A stretch of DNA of 64,000 nt from Condylostoma magnum (lineage: Eukaryota; Ciliophora; Heterotrichea; Heterotrichida; Condylostomatidae), in the NCBI GenBank assembly GCA_920105805.1, contig CAKKTI010000026.1, positions 35,772 through 99,771 on the forward strand. The letters are read 5' to 3'. Position numbers and translations under genes: made by a program. Of the stretch, positions 34,917-46,402 are shown piece by piece. The notes under the pieces were generated by a model that was not told the origin of the DNA, did no database searches, and saw only the letters and a program-made list of their open reading frames with translations. The first letter of the stretch is position 1, and each line of letters starts with the position of its first letter.

Positions 34917-35713
34917 AGATAGTAAGAGTATTTTAGTATTACCAGATGTTGTTTTATTATAAATGTTTATCTAAGTTATTATTACTAAATACTCATTAAA
35001 GATTGGTATGACAATATTTAAATTAATTGAAAGCAACAAATCAGTGTTGTAAGGGATTAATAGTAAGATAAGTGTTACTAAGGAACATTTTAGATTGTAT
35101 TTATATGAGCATGATATATACTTATTTTAACTCTAAAGGTAGTAAACACACAATAGACTAGATATTGAATAGCAAAGCTTAATTTCCTGAGAGCTTTATA
35201 TATATTTTGAATTTGTTATTAGTAGTAAAATATGTAAACTAAAATTTTGTTATGATAATAAAAATGAAGCAGCATTCAATAGAATTGAACTATAAGTTAA
35301 TTCTTTTCAAAATTATGCAATATGATGTTAAATGTACATAAATATCTAGTGAACAATTTAAAGTAACTTAAATATTATATGTTTTCATAATCATTCCAAA
35401 GTGACTTTAAGCCCTAAACTTTGGAATTCCTGAAAAAACTTAACCGATCTATATTCTATTAAGTTGTTTCAAATATATAGCAAATAATAGTTTTATAATA
35501 GGTTTTAATGATTATCTTTTCTACTCTAATTCTTTTACCGAATTCAATAATTTTCATAATTATCTTGTCCCAAAACCTATAAACATGAGCTGTGTTAAGA
35601 GCTTTTCTGACCTACTCAATTTTAAGTTTCTTACAATTTCATCAAATAAACAAATTTAAGCATTATTTGGACCATTAAAATGACATATTTAAAAGTTAAT
35701 AAAAATTTAAACT
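34917..35713. other. Long AT-rich spacer (797 bases) with one 10-bp hairpin
   Basis: The longest spacer between unrelated genes in the window. No coding pattern on either strand. At 35393-35427 there is a perfect 10-bp inverted repeat, ATTCCAAAGT and ACTTTGGAAT, around a 15-base loop (GACTTTAAGCCCTAA). This could be part of a small RNA or a chance structure. Confidence 0.45.
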
Positions 35714-36592
35714 ATGAACGAAGATATGATGAAACAGCTTGAAAAGGAAATGCAAAAGGACGGAAAACCTCTATCTATGAAAAATCTTATGGCATAAATA
35801 ATTGCAACGTGTATATGCAGTTTAGCATTTGTAAGCTTTATTTAGATTATACCAATTTCAGTTATACTAGGATCATCTGATGATGATTGCTCTGAGCCTA
35901 TAAGGCTTTGGCTTATTTTAATCGATATTTCCATAGGTGTAAGTTGTTTCTTGAATTGCATTCGAATATTGATTATAGCTAAGGGATCTTAATTTAGCAT
36001 TTCCTTCAAAATAATCAAAGCAATACTTGGCGTCATCAGTTTATTCAATCTTGTTTGGTTCATCATGGGGTGTGTCTGGGTATTCGGCGATGATGATTGC
36101 GAGGATGACTGGGATTAAGGGTACAATATGAGTTTAGCCCTATTGATAATCAATTTCATTTTACTAGGCATTTCATGCTGCGTTATCTGCCTTGTACTAG
36201 TTTGTTGCTGTGTTAAAGGAAAAGATGCACTGAAATTCCTGAAGAAAAATGAAGGTGAGATTGATTAATTTTTGAAGGAAGCTTAAAATCAAATTAAAGA
36301 ACAGAACCGAAAATAGGAGGCTAATGCGAAATAGCAAAGCTCTTAAAAGGAATAAGCTGAATAAAGAGAATAAGCTGAAAAAAGAGAATAAGCGGAATAA
36401 AGAGAATAAGCGGAATAAAGAGAATAAGCGGAAGAAAAAGCTGCAAGACGAGCAGCTGAGAAAAAAGAAAGAAGAAAAGCTGAAAAAAGAGCCCAATAAG
36501 AATAAGAGGAAAACTAACAACATCACAGAGGAGGCTAAAATGAGTCGTCTTCGTCCTCATCTTCAAGCGGTCATAGAGCATAGATTAGTTAA
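35714..36592 (+). CDS. Four-TM protein with charged coiled-coil tail
   Basis: About 292 aa. MNEDMMKQLEKEMQKDGKPL precedes four hydrophobic segments: IIATCIC...SVIL (35-57), LWLILIDISIGVSCFLNCIR (75-95), ILGVISLFNLVWFIMGCVWV (115-135) and LALLIINFILLGISCCVICL (155-180). Two extracytoplasmic loops are acidic (SSDDDCSEP; GDDDCEDDWDQG) with Cys that could pair. After the last TM (CCCVKGKDALKF) comes a highly charged coiled coil of repeated EQAEQR/EQAEKR units (residues 210-245) and a Ser-rich end. The topology is MARVEL-like or claudin-like, but no family signature was seen. The end is TAG 36581 or TAA 36590. Confidence 0.65.
36330..36440 (+). repeat. 18-base tandem repeat coding EQAEQR units
   Basis: The unit GAATAAGCGGAATAAAGA repeats about five times with a variable ending (GCT/GCG, AAA/TAA). 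The internal TAA codons are read as Gln, so under the standard code this would look like a string of stops. Confidence 0.85.
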
Positions 36593-36660
36593 ATAGAATA
36601 TTGAAAATCCCTTACTTATGATTCTAGCTGATAATACATGTTACTAGATATTATTATAAA

Positions 36661-38223
36661 ATGGAAGAAAAGCACTATAAGTGGTTCTTTAATTTTATAC
36701 AGGGTAAGGATATACCGTGTAGTATTGTTGAAACTGTAGTTCTATATAAAAATAAACCTGTTGTATGGCACAATGATTAGTTTAGAGAGAATCAAAGACG
36801 TTACTATTTAAAAAATCACAGTGATTCTCACAGTGTCTTTAATTACTTTCTTAGTAAATGATAATAGAATAATAAACTAGTTGATAGATCGGATGGAAAA
36901 ATAGGTTATGTAACCACAAAAGAAAACAGGAAGGTGTTAGAAGCTTAAAACTATCAAAACTTTATATAAAATTCAGGGAAAATGAATTAAGTATTGATGA
37001 TACAAGAATATATACCTCAAAACTAAATGCATACAAATATGATCATTTTTCAGTACTACAATAAAATCTATTATGTTAAATACTTTCATAAAGATTGCCA
37101 TGGAAACATAAAAGAAGTAAAGTAGGATTTTCTTTATACGTTTATTTTAGATTTCAGCAAGTAATTTATTTCCATAATAGAGAAGGACTTAAAGCTACGT
37201 GTAATTGAGATAAAACTTGAGTTTTTGTATGATATGACTAATAAATTAAAGCTATTAAATTGTGAAAGATGTCTTCTAATGAATCCATCATAACTAAGAG
37301 TATTTCCTATAAATTCTTAAGAAGACATTTACGAAATATTACGAACAAGTAAAAGAAAGTAAAAAGAGAAAAGATATCAAAAGTCTAGAACATAAAAGCT
37401 GAGATAAAGCTAAATGCCGTATAAAATACAATAAAGCAATAAAAAGACAGATTAAAAGCAAATTTTCCTTTTTATAAACGGCCAAATAAGAAATAAAGAC
37501 AGTCCATATAGTTCTCCTATAAGAATATAAACACCAAATATAAAAGAAAGTTCACCTTATAAAAGGAGACCGTAGTATTGAGATTTTCCTTAAAAGTTCT
37601 AAGGAATTCATCTGGATGGGCAGGATGGTAAATAATAGCTAAAATTTACTCGTAGTTATTAGGATTTAGGATCCTTTTAAGGTAAAAATGAAGATACTAA
37701 TATGGCTGTAAAATACATGGATAATGCAAAAAAGTTGTATATAAAAAGGATTAAAGCCACTAAATTTTGAAGTAAGCTAGAAAGATTTACAAACAATTAA
37801 AGAATGATTCCATAATTCAAGAATAATTACAACCCACAAGACTTTTAAGAGTTCCTATAAAAAACATTGGATAAAATAAGCATAAATCCCTAAGCACCTT
37901 AATCTTAAAGGAGCCTAAAAATAAATAAAGTTTATAGTTATAAATAAGAAAGCTGTAAAGAAGAGATTATTCCTATATAATAGTTAGAATAAATAACAGC
38001 CAAGCCCATAAAATCTAAAGTGACTTAATCTAGAAAGGTATAAAAACACAGCAGTCATAAAACCTCACCTGTCAATAATCTATTAGACTCATATAACGAA
38101 AGATTAAAATTTCTTTAATAAAAGTACGAAGGATTCCCAGCTCCTTTAACTCCAAGAGTACAAAAAGTTAGGAACATAAGATCTCCATACTACTCAATGC
38201 AACGTTTACGATTAAGAAGATGA
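36661..38223 (+). CDS. Unknown protein, about 520 aa
   Basis: MEEKHYKWFFNFIQGKDIPC opens a folded N-terminal part (residues 1-235) with mixed alpha/beta pattern (VLMIQEYIPQNQMHTNMIIF; QYYNKIYYVKYFHKDCHGN; KLKLLNCERCLLMNPS, the last giving a CxxC pair). Residues 235-520 are basic, Gln/Ser/Pro-rich and probably disordered (SPYSSPIRIQTPNIKESSPY; KPIKSKVTQSRKVQKHSSHK; FPAPLTPRVQKVRNIRSPYY). Ends with TGA 38221, or TAG 38227, or TAA 38236 if TGA is Trp, 11-26 bases before the stop of the convergent kelch gene. No family recognised. Confidence 0.6.
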
Positions 38224-38248
38224 ATTTAGAAATATAAATAAAATCTTA

Positions 38249-39457
38249 TTAAGAATGTAATAAGGGAGTCTTAATAGTTTCTTCATGTACTTGATAAGAA
38301 TATAGGTCATTGAAAGGCATTTGATGTCTATCTCCTCCAAAAATATAAATTTTATCTTAAATCATTGTCGCACTATGTCCATCTCTAGCATGTGGAACTC
38401 TTCCTTTAACAAATCCAACAGTAGGGCTTACTGGACCATCATATAAAGTTCTTCTGCGTCGGGCAGGACTAGTAGGTTCCTTTTAGGCTGGTAATTTTCC
38501 CTGTTTTTGAGCTTTACCTTAGCGTTTAAATTCTTCTACGTCAGCTGCGCTGACAGGGTCCTCGACTTAAATTTCAAACTGTATTGGTCCCCAAATGCCT
38601 GTTGTGAGATTAAACGTATACATATCATTGGTTTCCCTAGTAATTTCCTTGATCCCTCCAAAAATAAGCATTACATCCTTGTGTATACTGACTGTATGCC
38701 CTGACCTAGGATCAGGCAGCCCTCCCCTCATTTCAACCTACCTCCATATCATAGTATCTAAATCAAGTTTCCACAAATCATTCAGCGAATCTGTCGACTC
38801 AGAAATTCCTGCAAATATATACATAGCGTTATTATGAACAATAGCACTATGACCTGACCTCTCTTACGGCGGAGTTCCTGAAATACGAGGTATGTCCCAA
38901 TTATAAGAATCGAGTCTAAACCTAAAAACCTGATTTGATCTTGCTCCATGTATAAATCCTCCGAAAATAAGCATATTAGGATGAGAGGCTTAATCAAAAT
39001 AGCTAACGGCTGAATGAGAGTCCATTTGAGGAGGAAGTTCAGGGTTATTCGGAGGTATACACTGCCAGTTTCTAGACTCTAGGTCTAAAATCCACACCTA
39101 ATTAAATTCATCAAACAGATTGGTTCCTCCAAAAATATGCATTTTTCCATTATGAGAAATAGCTGTATGTCGACATAGATGAGGAGGTTTTTCACCGTGT
39201 GCCTACATTTCAAATCAAGTTAATCCCTATACATTACTCGGAGAAAGGTTAATTATCCATAGATCATCATACACACCTTCCGTCATGTCCTATCCACCGT
39301 AGATTACTAAATAATTTTCAATTTCACATGCAGAATGGTATGAACGGCGGCTGGGTAGGGCACCCTCGGGTCTTACTTCTTCCCATAGTGATTAAGTTCT
39401 TAAGGAGTTCTCTTTTTTCGTATCAACAGTTAAAGTTATACGCTTTGGATCTTCCAT
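38249..39457 (-). CDS. Kelch-repeat beta-propeller protein
   Basis: 402 aa. Six kelch blades are visible by the pattern R..HSA ... (I/L)(I/F)GG ... (N)D(L/V)W..(D/N)L: RRSYHSACEIENYLVIYGGQ, CRHTAISHNGKMHIFGG, DSHSAVSYFDQ...MLIFGG, RSGHSAIVHNNAMYIFAG, RSGHTVSIHKDVMLIFGG and RDGHSATMIQDKIYIFGG. A basic linker (KAQKQGKLPAQKEPTSPARR) interrupts the last two blades. No BTB, F-box or RING domain, so the partner is unknown. Ends PLLHS-TAA TAA. Its start codon is only 5 bases from the start codon of the divergent PSTK-like gene. Confidence 0.85.
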
Positions 39458-39462
39458 TTTAT

Positions 39463-40248
39463 ATGGAAACAGTATAAACCTTAGTCATTGTAAGTGGAGC
39501 ACCTGGTGTTGGAAAATCGACTGTTTTAAGGCAGATTTAAGCATATATTGTGGAATTTGATTAGATTTTATAGGATTTAGGAGAATTTACGGTTTAGAGG
39601 TGACATTAGGCTAGAGAAATTGCAAGGGAGTTGATTTAAGAGAGTATTTAATAAGGAAGATAAATAGTTACTGCTGATGATAATATGCAATATACTTCTA
39701 TGGTTAAATAGTACTATAATCTTGCTTATGAATTATAAATAAGATTTCTGCATATTGTGTTGATATAAGATTTATAAGTAATTATTGAACGTAATAATTA
39801 AAGGGAGCAAAAAGTTGATGAAAAGACAGTAATTAAGATGTTTAAGACTATATAACACTAAAAGTTTTTAAAATGTAGTCATTATATAGAAAATGTATGT
39901 ATTGAGGATACTGTTAATCAAATATATAGTTTGATTTAATAGGCTGATATTCCCTAATAATAAAAATCAGTAAAAATAATATAACAATAGTCTATCAGGC
40001 ATCTTATTGACCTACATCTAAGAAAACTGGTAAATACATTTCTATAAGGTCAGCCTTAGAATCAACGTCGGTAGCTATCCCAGCAAGTTCTTCAAATAAA
40101 GAATGAAATTTTATAAATTACTAACTTTTAAATGAAAGAATCAGAAATTTTCAGTCATCTAGATCAGCTTTTCTTTAATTCTATTAAAATAATTAAATTA
40201 ACATAATCTTTTAGAAATTACTGCATTTGTTTATATAGTTTAAGATAG
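39463..40248 (+). CDS. L-seryl-tRNA(Sec) kinase-like P-loop protein (PSTK family)
   Basis: 261 aa. P-loop near the start: METVQTLVIVSGAPGVGKST. An Asp after strand 2 (VEFDQILQDLGE), a WHQAREIARELI helix, then TADDNMQYTSMVKQYYNLAY, which matches the DD-N-Y-x-SM block of PSTK, and IIERNNQREQKVDEKTVIKM, matching RN..R....E..I..M. This pattern separates it from KTI12, the nearest relative (NYIKGFRYEL motif absent). PSTK phosphorylates Ser-tRNA(Sec) for selenocysteine synthesis. The C-terminal third is helical and Gln-rich. The start cannot be moved because strand 1 begins eight residues in. Stop TAG 40246 or TAA 40252. Confidence 0.7.
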
Positions 40249-40267
40249 AATTAAAGTTTAATGAATT

Positions 40268-43200
40268 TTAAGTAAATATAGAAAATAGTTGCAGTAAAGA
40301 AAGAGTTGACTTTGAGGTCTGCTACCAATAGCCTATATGCCCAGATTTGTCTAAACTTATTAAGCCTTCTTCAATTTGAATTATAGGGGCAATTGGATAA
40401 TTATAGAAATTGAGTTGAGTAAAGGTTTCTAGATCCCATAAAACTAGGTTGTCTTATAAGGCAATATAAAGCACTTGTATACTCTAGTCGATATAAATGA
40501 AATTTATAGATTAATCAGACTAAAAGCCTAGGTTTATTGTGTGTGGGTCGTTCAAATCTATCATTAATAGTTCTAATGTTTCGTTGTTTTAAATGAATAT
40601 ATAATTTTCTGGGATATATTATATCATTTTTGTATTTTCGAAGTAAAATATTTTCTCATTGCTGCTATGTTCTAATAAATAAGAATCTTAATCCTGTTAC
40701 TGTACATATATGTATTAGCCCTACTTGCATACTTCTGCATATTATACTCCTAACCCGAGATTCAAATAAGTTGGTTATGAGTCATCTAATATCTTATAAA
40801 TGAATAAGTTGCCATGTAAATTAAACAAGTATGAAAAATTCCTGCATTTTGAGATAAATTACCTACTAAGTCTTTTCTATATTTGTCTATCTTTGATATC
40901 AATTATTATATCATTATTTTCAGCATAAATCTTTCCCAGGTAACATTTACGCACTTATTGTAACTCAATGTATAAATAATTGTTAATAAGTTATCTAGTT
41001 GAATAACGTTTAGAATAACTATTTGCTACCTTTGTATGAATAGTATTTGAGTCAACTTAAATTAAAAGCTAATCAAAATCTATTAAAATGAGATTTTTAT
41101 CTGGAATGTGCATTGTTAGTTGCTATGGATTCTTATTATAGATTCTTCAGATGTTAGTAATACTATCTATTATTGTTTTCTGTCCGCTATAGATAAAATT
41201 GTCAAAATACTTATCAAAATAAATTGAATAAAGCTGATTACTGTTTAAAGGAATCTGAGCTATTGTTTATCCATTTAAGAGACTAATGATTTGCAAATTG
41301 TGATACTTTGTTTAATTGTTAATCAGTATAATTTTTTCAGATAAACTTGATGTGATAACTGTATTAAATGAAGCATTAGGAGCTAATTTATAAATCTTAT
41401 CGAAATTGTTCTAACTTAATAATATAATCTTTTTGCTATAATATACAATCACTAAAAAGTCCCTTGCACATTTTAACTTTTCTGCTTACTTAATACTTAC
41501 AGGAAATTGATAATTTTCACAATTTTTGTTAAAGTAATAAGCCTTTACATACTTATCTTTGGAATTATTTTAACATAAGTAATAACCCCTGTATTGAAAA
41601 TTGTCCAAATCAAATAGTTATCTATTTAAACATCGAATATCAAATTCAAAAATTTGTTTATTTTCTAGATCATTTACTATCATAAAACTATTATTATTTT
41701 CGATAATTATCAAATGTTTAGCTTATTCTGTTATATAAAATTTACCATGTATATCATAAGTTTATCAAGTCTAAAGTAATTACATCGTTTCAATATAGTA
41801 AAATTTTCACAATTGATCTGTTTAAGTCATGAGTACTCCGGTTTTATTATCAAGTAGAAAGATACTTTCAAAGATTGTACTTTCAAATCAGAGAAGAATT
41901 GAATTGTCTTAAAATTTGTAAATGTTGTTAAAACAATCTTGTATATAGATATAATTGCCAAAATAAGCTGATTAAACGTACTTTTGCTTTTATGTTTAAG
42001 GACTATATCATAAATTGAATTAGAATTTAGATAACTTTACCTATTTATCTTATCCAATTCCTATTAATTGATTATTTCAGAATAATATATGTTTAATCTC
42101 CCTGTTAAAGCTTAGTGGTGTTCATAAATATGCTAGTTTTTCTAGACAAATAATATAAACTTAACAGGACATACAACATACTGCTAATTAATTTAACTTT
42201 TCCATTAATATGAGTTACTTTATAGGAATTTTATACTTTGAAATTATAACAAGCTTTGAGAAATCTTGTAGATTTCAAATAATTACTAAATAATCATCAC
42301 CCCCTGAAATTAAGAGCTTATTATTTGATTCTAAACAATTTACTGCTTTTGTATGACCATTTAGTATTTATACAAGTTGATAATTTGAGGTATTTATTAA
42401 GTGTATTGTAGAATCATCACTTCCTGTAGCAATTAATTCTTATTATTTCAAGAACTTAATACAGTTTATTTATTTTGTATGCTAAGTTTTAATCTCTTCT
42501 AATTAATCTCTTTTTATATCATAAGTATACAGTCCTTATAAACTAATTAATATTTAATCTTAATAATATTACTCAATGCAAGATATTTTCTCATTGAAAT
42601 GAATTGATTTAACCTATTAAAATGTGAAAAGATTAAATAGATAAACTGTATTTGTTTATGAGGATATAAAGAGGAAATTTCAAGCTATCAGTATTTTATC
42701 TATAGAATCATTAATAGTAAGTATTAGTATAAGTTATTAGTCCTTTTAATTATATATAGATATTTTTCCTTTATGGTTACCAGTTATTCCAAATTATTCA
42801 TTACTAGCAAAACTAGTAATATTATTTAGCATAAATTAGTATTTAGGAGTTTACTTGGTATTATATACTAATAATTAAGGATCAAATTGACAATTTATTA
42901 TTTTTGTATTCTTAAAATTTGCATAAGTTAAAATAGCTCCTCTTAAATCCAGGTTGATTAGTGTTCTATTACTAAAATCTGCCTTTATTAAATTTTTGTA
43001 TGTTAAATCTAAGTTTTAAAAGGCATAATTGACCTTCGATAATCAAGAAATAACCCATGACAAATCAATGTCATCTGATTATAGTATTTTTAATAGCTTT
43101 TTTGTAAGCTTAAAATCATTGTTCTAATTATATTCATTCACAAAGTCAATAACTATTTCTGGAATCGTTAAATTCAATAAGTCATTAGCTACTATATTTT

Positions 43201-43450
43201 TATCATTACTAAAATTTATAATGCAGTCTAGAATAAGTAAATATAACGAGTAAGCTTATAAGGTATTATTTGTAATTTTAGTATTGAATGATTATTTGGT
43301 TAATAAGTGAATATCATACAATAAAACTTATCTATATTCGTAAACACTTGCTTTGTCACTAATCACATCTTAATTAACAGATACAAGTTGTTATTCCGGG
43401 CTCAGTCCCAAAATGAGCTAAAGTTACTACTTGGCTTCAATTAGTTTCAT
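40268..43450 (-). CDS. Pentapeptide-repeat plus WD40 protein
   Basis: 1060 aa. Residues 1-150 are helical. A short pentapeptide-repeat segment lies near 165-200 (LIKADFSNRTLINLDLRGAI, LTYANFKNTKI). From about 210 to the C-terminus WD40 repeats follow; the best have the GH and WD-like ends (LIATGSDDSTIHLINTSNYQ, LVQILNGHTKAVNCLESNNK, LLISGGDDYLVIIWNLQDF with Trp from TGA). Many blades are degenerate and Ile/Asn-rich. The plan, helical head, pentapeptide linker and long WD40 tail, is common in large ciliate WD40 families whose function is unknown. Ends LLQLFSIFT-TAA. Start divergent from the phosphatase gene, 85 bases apart. Confidence 0.7.
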
Positions 43451-43535
43451 ACCCTAATAAGTGTTTATAGTATAATTTCTCCCACGGTATTAAATAGACA
43501 ACATATTACTATATATAAATAACAACCAGATTAAA

Positions 43536-44006
43536 ATGGGAAAGTACAGCCAAATGGGATACTGCATAACAGAGGTAGAACTGCCTTATAGCTCACATAA
43601 ATTGTTTATATCTGGTGCAAGAGCAGCAAGAAACTAACAAATTTTAAGGAAAAATAGAATAACATCGATACTTACTCTAGGGCCAGAAAATGCTGTATCA
43701 AATAGAACATAGAATTATCTCTTAATAGGAGTAAGAGACTTTCAAGGAAGCAGCCTTCTTCCTTATTTCTAACAATGCTGTGAATTCATAGAAAATTCAC
43801 TTAATTAAGGTAATGTATTAGTTCATTGCACTTAAGGAAGATCAAGATCTCCTACAGTAGTTATTGCTTATCTGATCTGAAAATTCAAATGATCCTTTCA
43901 ACAATCATTCGCTTAAGTGCAGTAATCAAGAAGCTTTATTGACCCAAAGCCTCATTTTATCAGAGAGCTGAGATAATGGAGTGAGCAAATTTAGAACATT
44001 GTTTGA
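43536..44006 (+). CDS. Dual-specificity protein phosphatase
   Basis: About 156 aa. The signature loop HCTQGRSRSPTVVIAYLI (H-C-x5-R-S) holds the catalytic Cys and Arg; the general-acid Asp is in GVRDFQGSSLLPYFQQC; the N-terminal strand is HKLFISGARAARNQQ with ITSILTLGPENAV. This is the usual 150-residue DUSP core without added domains. It should remove phosphate from Tyr and Ser/Thr residues; MAPK is a common but unproven target. The end is uncertain: TAG 43992, TGA 44004 or TAA 44010 all lie in frame. Confidence 0.85.
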
Positions 44007-44126
44007 TATTAATTGACTATTATCTTTAAGAACTTCTTATTCACTTTAGTTTCAAATTATCTATTTTACTAATACTATATTTAACCCTATTAATAGTTTA
44101 AACGAGCATAATAAAATTATCAAAAA

Positions 44127-45341
44127 ATGACAAGCCCTTATTAAAAAATAATAACTGACTAAATACACATTGAACACACAAATGTTGAGTTACCAATGGA
44201 CGAAGTTTAAGATCAACTGTACTTAATATCCCTTTATAATCTAAGTTGTAGATAAATAGAATTAGCTGAAGCAAAATCCTTTTGTAATGTTGAAGATAGA
44301 ATAACCAATCATGTTCTTATTCTATAAGCTCCTAGCTAAAACACCTTGTAAACCTTAAGGAAAGCTTATGATCTGCATCCTTGCATAGAATAAGAATGCA
44401 ATAACTCTTTTTTCAACATAAAAGATAGTTCAATTAATTTTAAAAGCTCATGGCTTATCAACTACACTGATATTGGAGAGTATGGGGATATTAATAATTT
44501 AGAAGGTGTAAAGCTTATAGTGATGGACAAATTTCTTATTATTATTACATAGAATTTCACGTTTAGTATATAGTACATCTTTTCACGCGTGTTGAACATA
44601 CATGCTTTCGGGTATCCAGAGTCCTAGCTGATAATTAATAGAAATTATGCTAAATTAAGATCCAGAGAACTTACAAAGATTGATTGGATAATTCATTACT
44701 TATAAGATAATGTTATTTAACGACTAGAAACATTTGTATTGAAGATAATAAGTGAGACTTAATTATGCTAAGATTTGATATAAGAAATTGAATATCATGA
44801 TGTACAACTGTTCACTGAAAAAGCATCTTTGATTAAGTTGGGGTCAAAAGCAGTACTTTAAATTTTGTAAAGAAAGTCAAACAGTATCAAGTAAATTCAG
44901 AAAATGGAATTTGTAGCTGAATCTGATGTATTTTTCTATATTTGTATGTAAGATAGACTTGAAATTTTAATATCTCATATAAAAAAGAGCTTGAATGCAA
45001 TAAAATCATGCAATTTTCAGCTCAGGTAAATAAATAATTAGATTTTATTTAAAGGAATGCACAACTTTATTAGTATTTCAAATTATAGCTCAATAGTAGC
45101 TACTATATTTCTCCCGTTGATCCTAGTAGCGTGTATATGGGGAATGAACATGGATGTACCATAAGTTGATGATACAGGATTAACTTTCTGAATTATATGT
45201 ATAGCAAGTGCAGTAATGTTTATATTAGTATTAACATATTTCAAGTACAGAGGATGGGTTTAGTTATAGAAATCATTATTAAAGATTATTGTTATTATTA
45301 AATGGATCTGTTTATATTATTTTAATAGAATAGTTAGATAA
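44127..45341 (+). CDS. CorA/Mrs2-type divalent-metal transporter
   Basis: 404 aa. A soluble N-terminal region of alpha/beta then long helices (IDWIIHYLQDNVIQRLETFV; CMQDRLEILISHIKKSLNAI) precedes two membrane segments: SSIVATIFLPLILVACIWGM and WIICIASAVMFILVLTYF. The first ends in GMN (ACIWGMNMDVP), the selectivity motif of the CorA superfamily. The family works as pentamers moving Mg2+ (sometimes Co2+/Zn2+). No organelle targeting peptide was seen, so plasma membrane or vacuole is more likely than mitochondrion. Stop TAA 45339, 11 bases before the next gene. Confidence 0.85.
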
Positions 45342-45352
45342 AACTTACAAAA

Positions 45353-46402
45353 ATGGAAAGGGACTACATGTAAGCTGATAGCAGTAATGCTCTAATGGCT
45401 TTAAGCTAGGTAACAAATGATCTTCAAGTAACTTTTTCTACATTCATAACTGATTTTGAAGAGCAAAAAGTAGATTTAGTAGAAAACGCAAAAGACTTAG
45501 TGCAGGTTATTTTAAACTCTTGTAAATTTTCTGATGAAAACATTGAATAACTGGTTGAAAGCTTTAAAGATATTATAAAAGAAAAATAGTTATAAAACAA
45601 TCAGGGAAACTTCGAAGAGTTTTGATAGGTTGTTCGTAGTTGGGTCTTACGAAATAATCTATAAAGAAAGGTAGATAATGCATCCGACTATTTCAAAGGC
45701 TAAATCCGTAAGACCATTTAGCAGTATGAGCACTTGCTTAAAAAGACCACAATAAAATCAGATATTCCTTATATTAAACAAGCTTTAGAAATCCTACGCA
45801 CTTAGCTACTCAAACTAGACTCACAGTAACACTAAAAAAGCCAAAAAAGGCCTTAATTTAGATCTAGACGTCCAGTTCCCCATAGGCCCTCTAAGGCTAA
45901 TTAGGTTTTATAAATAGTATTTAATCAATAAAGCATTGAACAAAAGTTTGATAATAAAAAATGGGAACTTCTTGTACTTGTATAAAACAACGAAATTTAA
46001 AATAGAACAACGGTATACAACGAAAAGGAACTCTATGAAACCCAAATAATTTCCTGGATAGGCTAACCAGAGGATAATTAGACAGTCTAGAAGCAATTTT
46101 TGCCCAGTATAAGGATAAGACAGGAGGAATTGGATACTAAAACTTCTTTAAAATGCTTTCTAACTTGGCATAATGAAAAGATTGCTATAAAAGACAAGTA
46201 TTCTTAATATTCTCAAAAGATAATGAAAACTATGTTACTTGACTTAACTTATGCTTAACTGTGAGTTAATCTATAATAGGAAGCAGAGAGGAGAAATCCA
46301 GGTTTATTTACGATGTATTCTAGAACAAGCAAAAACCGTAGGAGGGTGTAAAAGACTTGCTTACTTACTGCTCAAACTGTTTAAAAGGTTAACGAAGCAT
46401 GA
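45353..46402 (+). CDS. Unknown helical protein, about 349 aa
   Basis: MERDYMQADSSNALMALSQV opens a region of amphipathic helices (FITDFEEQKVDLVENAKDLV; SFKDIIKEKQLQNNQGNFEE) followed by a basic linker (KRPQFRSRRPVPHRPSKANQ) and a C-terminal part with several Trp (DNKKWELLVLVQNNEI; SLKCFLTWHNEKIAIKDKYS). No family recognised. It ends with TAA 46382, or with TGA 46400 that overlaps the ATG of the next gene by two bases (ATGA). Neighbours are a metal transporter and a deubiquitinase. Confidence 0.55.

Noticed and set aside
36197-36581. Minus-strand Phe/Leu-rich ORFs
   Set aside because: Antisense of EQAEQR repeats in the four-TM gene; composition is what the reverse of a charged repeat gives.
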